From Sambucus nigra (Eukaryota > Streptophyta > Magnoliopsida > Dipsacales > Adoxaceae), in contig OX422218.1 in assembly GCA_949130495.1 (NCBI GenBank), positions 41,548,651 to 41,612,650 of the forward strand: 64,000 bases of DNA, given 5' to 3'. The notes below the pieces were generated by a model. The model made no database searches. It was not told where the DNA came from and saw only the letters and a program-made list of their open reading frames with translations. The position numbers and the translations under genes were made by a program. Positions 61,558-64,000 of this stretch are shown piece after piece. The number at the start of each line of letters is the position of its first letter. Positions within the stretch are counted from its first letter, which is position 1.

Positions 61558-61746
61558 AATGGATTTCCCCCAATACAAAGAGTGGATGAGGAAGACTAAC
61601 CGAATAGAAAATAATCCTGTAAAATGCGTTCAAGAATTTGTTAAACACTCTTTTAAAAATCATAAAAGTGACAAGATTCTTTGTTCATGCGCTCGTTGTA
61701 TGTGCGAAAAATATAAGTGATTAGAAGATATTGAGTTGCATTTAAT
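61558..61746 (+). pseudogene. TNP2-type CACTA transposase, N-terminal fragment
   Basis: Starts MDFPQYKEWMRKTNR and continues through VQEFVKHSFKN to KILCSCARCMCEKYK and LEDIELHL. This is the pattern of the transposase-associated zinc-binding domain at the start of plant CACTA TNP2 proteins (MD.SWM..., then C.C..C, then HL). One stop interrupts it after KYK. The rest of the protein, including the catalytic core, is absent because the element breaks at about 61,748. Confidence 0.7.
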
Positions 61747-61770
61747 ATAGTAGAGAATTTGTCAAGACTT

Positions 61771-61803
61771 TAAAATATTGACAATAAATTTGTCAATATT
61801 TTA
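61771..61803. repeat. perfect 14-bp inverted repeat (hairpin)
   Basis: TAAAATATTGACAA and its exact complement are separated by TAAAT. The hairpin lies between two copies of GTTGCATTTAATAT (61,735-61,748 and 61,820-61,833). Confidence 0.85.
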
Positions 61804-61839
61804 TGTCTCAGGTGGGGAAGTTGCATTTAATATCGTAAG

Positions 61840-62378
61840 TGTCACGAGCATCTAACACATGATCAGCGTAACTCGTAGCAACCCACCGCATAGTCGCGGG
61901 ACTTTCGGTTTGATAACAGGACCCGAATTTAAAAATAGGTACATTTAGGATTGAAAACGTTCTGTGGGTACGCCGAAACTCCGAACAACCCCAAAACGAC
62001 CCCTCTAGTGGCACGAACATCTCACACCTAACTAACTTATCCCGTAGCAACTGACTGCATAGTCGCGAGACTCCCAATTTAAGAATAGGACACGGATTGG
62101 AAAATATGTAGACATAGGCCTGAAAACGTGTCGCAAGTTGGTCAAAACATTAGGCAGCACACAAAAGGCCCCACAAGTGTCACGAATACCTCGCACAATA
62201 TCAACGTAACTCATGGAAACAGACCATGTAGATGTCGGACTCCCGATTTGAGAATAGGACTCGAATTTGAAAATATGCGCAGTTAGGCTTGAAAACGTTC
62301 CGCGAGTGCGCCGAAATCTCGATCAACTGCCAAACGGCCCCGCAAGTGGCATAAACACCTTGCACGTGACCAATGTAA
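61840..62378. repeat. 169-bp satellite, three units plus part of a fourth
   Basis: Units start at 61,840, 62,009, 62,178 and 62,347, exactly 169 bp apart. Each begins TGTCACGAA-like, contains a GTAGCAAC...GCATAGTCGCG block, a GAATAGGAC block, TGAAAACG and GCGCCGAAA-like blocks, and ends CCCCACAAG. Divergence between units looks like 20-30%. The fourth is cut by the LTR at 62,379. A monomer near nucleosome length is usual for plant satellites. Confidence 0.9.
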
Positions 62379-64000
62379 TGTAACACCCCGTATTTTTATG
62401 GCTTTTAATTAAGAGGTTAATGAAATGGAATTTTTTTTAATTATGGGATTTATTAAATTAATTTGGGATAATTAATTGGAAAATTAATTAATTTAAAAAA
62501 TAATTCGGACTTTAATGCTAGCGAGATGAGAGTTAGTATTTGGTTATTAATAAGTTGTTGAATATTACTGAGTGATTATGGTAATATGTGATCATTGAAT
62601 TTATTAAAATTGTCGTGAGTTGAAAATACGACAGTTTCGGTAATTTAGTTGGGATGCGCGTGTCAGTCGTTAAAATTTTCCATGAGTTGAAAATACTTTT
62701 AATGTATTTAGAAGTATTTTATTTTTATGTCATCGGTATGAGCTTTTTGAGTGCTCCAACGATTCTGAAAGGTTTGATATAGTCAGAAAACACTACCTGG
62801 GGGTTTAGTTTGGGTCCCGGAGCATTTTTAAGCATGTCCGGCAACCCGGGAGGGTATTTTAGTCATTCCTATTTTTGAGTGAATAGTGACCCACGAATTT
62901 AAGTTAGTTTTTATCATCCAACACTTGAGTCTCTTAGGGTTTTCATAACCAAAAATCATAGTAGCAGTTAGAGAAGAAGAGAGGAGAAGTTACAAGGGAT
63001 TCCATGGCCAAAACCATCACACATCACCACCACCGTCGGATTTGTGACCGGAAAGAGAGGGGGAAACAACCAATAACGTCATCAACAGATCAGAATTGGT
63101 ATTTTTAGGCAAGTGATTTATCTTGCAAAGATTCAAAGCATATATTTTGCATGTTATTATAGAATTGAAGATTCACCATGTATAATGAAAATTGAATGGA
63201 TTTGAAGGGTTTATCTCATAATCTGGGTAGGTCTTACATGTAGTTTAATGTTGGAGATGATAACAGCCACGAATCTATGATTTATGGGTAGAGAATTATG
63301 AAATTTCATTGAATTATGTGATGTTCTTGAAGAAATAGGTGAACTAGGGTTTTTATACGAAAATTGGGTATTTTGATCCAAGAAATTGATGTTCTATGTT
63401 GATTTGATGAATCTAAAACGTGGGGAATGATGTAAACATGTTAGTATGATAATTAGTATACTTAGTTGTGAGTTTGGACATTAAGATGAAGAATTTGAGG
63501 TGTAAAAAGAGGAGAACCCGAAATTGTTAAGAAATTATGGGCTGATACCTGCTTGATCGATCGATAGACTCAAGAATGTCGGTTGATGGAACCATCAATC
63601 GATCGACCACTTTTCTTGAATCGATCGACCCCTTATGATTTTTGACAATTGTTTCTCTTTAAGGTTTAATGATTATTCCAAAGCCGATGTTGGTTATTAG
63701 GTGATTAATAAAATATTGTGATACTTAGATAAAGTCAGTAGGGTCTTAGTTATTATCGGAGAATGTTATAACTTTTGGAATTGATTGTTATTGCTTACGA
63801 GGGTCTACCGAGTGAGGTACGATTAGAAAGCATTCTAATTGAAACTATAATGGAAATTTATGATGATGTAACGTTAAGGGAAGGAACGGAGTGACTTTAA
63901 GTGTTGTGATAACATCAGAAATTAATAAGAAACCTAGTAACCTTTTTAAATAGGTCTAAGTACTCATATTGATACAACGAGGGAGTTATCAAGAAGAAAA
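62379..64000 (+). mobile_element. Tekay-like LTR, continues beyond the window
   Basis: Starts TGTAACACCCCGTATTTTTATG and resembles the Tekay-2 LTR in order: an AATTAATT-rich start, the GAGCATTTTTAAGCATGTCCGG region, then a leader-like stretch with CATCACCACC, and a GATCGATCGAC cluster at 63,552-63,634. It inserted into the satellite. The rest of the element lies outside. Confidence 0.8.
63552..63634. repeat. GATCGATCGAC cluster in the right-edge LTR
   Basis: Copies near 63,554, 63,597 and 63,621 with TTGATGG and CATCAA spacers. It lies about 1,180 bp after the LTR start, close to the position in Tekay-2 (about 1,300 bp). Confidence 0.8.

Larger units (their letters stand above)
57553..61748 (+). 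mobile_element. CACTA (En/Spm-type) transposon, right end missing
   Basis: The left end is CACTATGCCAAAATGG at 57,553, preceded by ATT as the possible 3-bp target copy. The next 850 bp are dense in GGTCGTGACCAA-type motifs in both orientations, the known sub-terminal repeats of CACTA elements. Coding relics follow: a TNPA-like region and the start of a TNP2-type transposase. The sequence stops near 61,748 before the transposase core, and no matching GGCATAGTG end was found to the right. Confidence 0.75.

Overview
The window is plant nuclear DNA from repeat-rich heterochromatin, most likely a non-grass eudicot. It is AT-rich, uses canonical GT-AG introns and carries a cytochrome P450 (CYP71-clan, CYP736-like) pseudogene. 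Nearly everything else is transposable element: Ty3/gypsy of the Tat and Tekay/Del types, one CACTA transposon, one probable copia-type LTR, a non-autonomous LTR element and a satellite fragment. I see no intact host gene. The species cannot be named from this sequence.

Layout. 1-2.66 kb: an LTR and decayed interior of an element on the minus strand, cut by the window edge. 2.66-7.39 kb: a truncated Tat-type gag-pol (Tat-A). 7.4-8.3 kb: a repeat whose second copy is at 54.4-55.3 kb. 8.3-10.5 kb: nothing recognised. 10,495-50,771: one old Tat-type element (Tat-B), originally about 14.8 kb, swollen to 40 kb by four later insertions: a 2.77 kb solo LTR (18,760-21,533, target duplication GCTAC), an intact Tekay element on the minus strand (Tekay-1, 22,208-31,423, CTAAG), a decayed Tekay element (Tekay-2, 33,078-43,732, GTTAC) and an internally deleted LTR element (46,890-49,695, ATGGA/ATGGG). 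50.8-55.8 kb: a small retroposon, a microsatellite, the P450 pseudogene and unassigned sequence. 55.8-57.55 kb: a Tekay relic. 57,553-61,748: a CACTA transposon missing its right end. 61,840-62,378: three copies of a 169-bp satellite. 62,379 to the end: another Tekay-like LTR.

Between its pol and its 3' LTR, Tat-B carries a gene on the opposite strand (45,999 down to 21,779). It encodes a plant mobile domain (PMD), an acidic linker and a coiled-coil tail, with at least three GT-AG introns. Two Tekay elements split it, and its reading frame resumes when the insertion and one target-site copy are ignored.

The least expected signal is RNA-like structure inside the Tekay LTRs. The Tekay-1 LTRs hold a row of about eight short hairpins with unrelated stems joined by a constant spacer (one has a C(UUCG)G loop on the sense strand). 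The Tekay-2 LTRs hold five hairpins with a constant loop and varying self-complementary stems. Both arrays lie about two thirds along the LTR.

Tekay-1 has an open 1,576-codon gag-pol and nearly identical LTRs, so it is a recent and possibly active insertion. All other elements carry stops and frameshifts.
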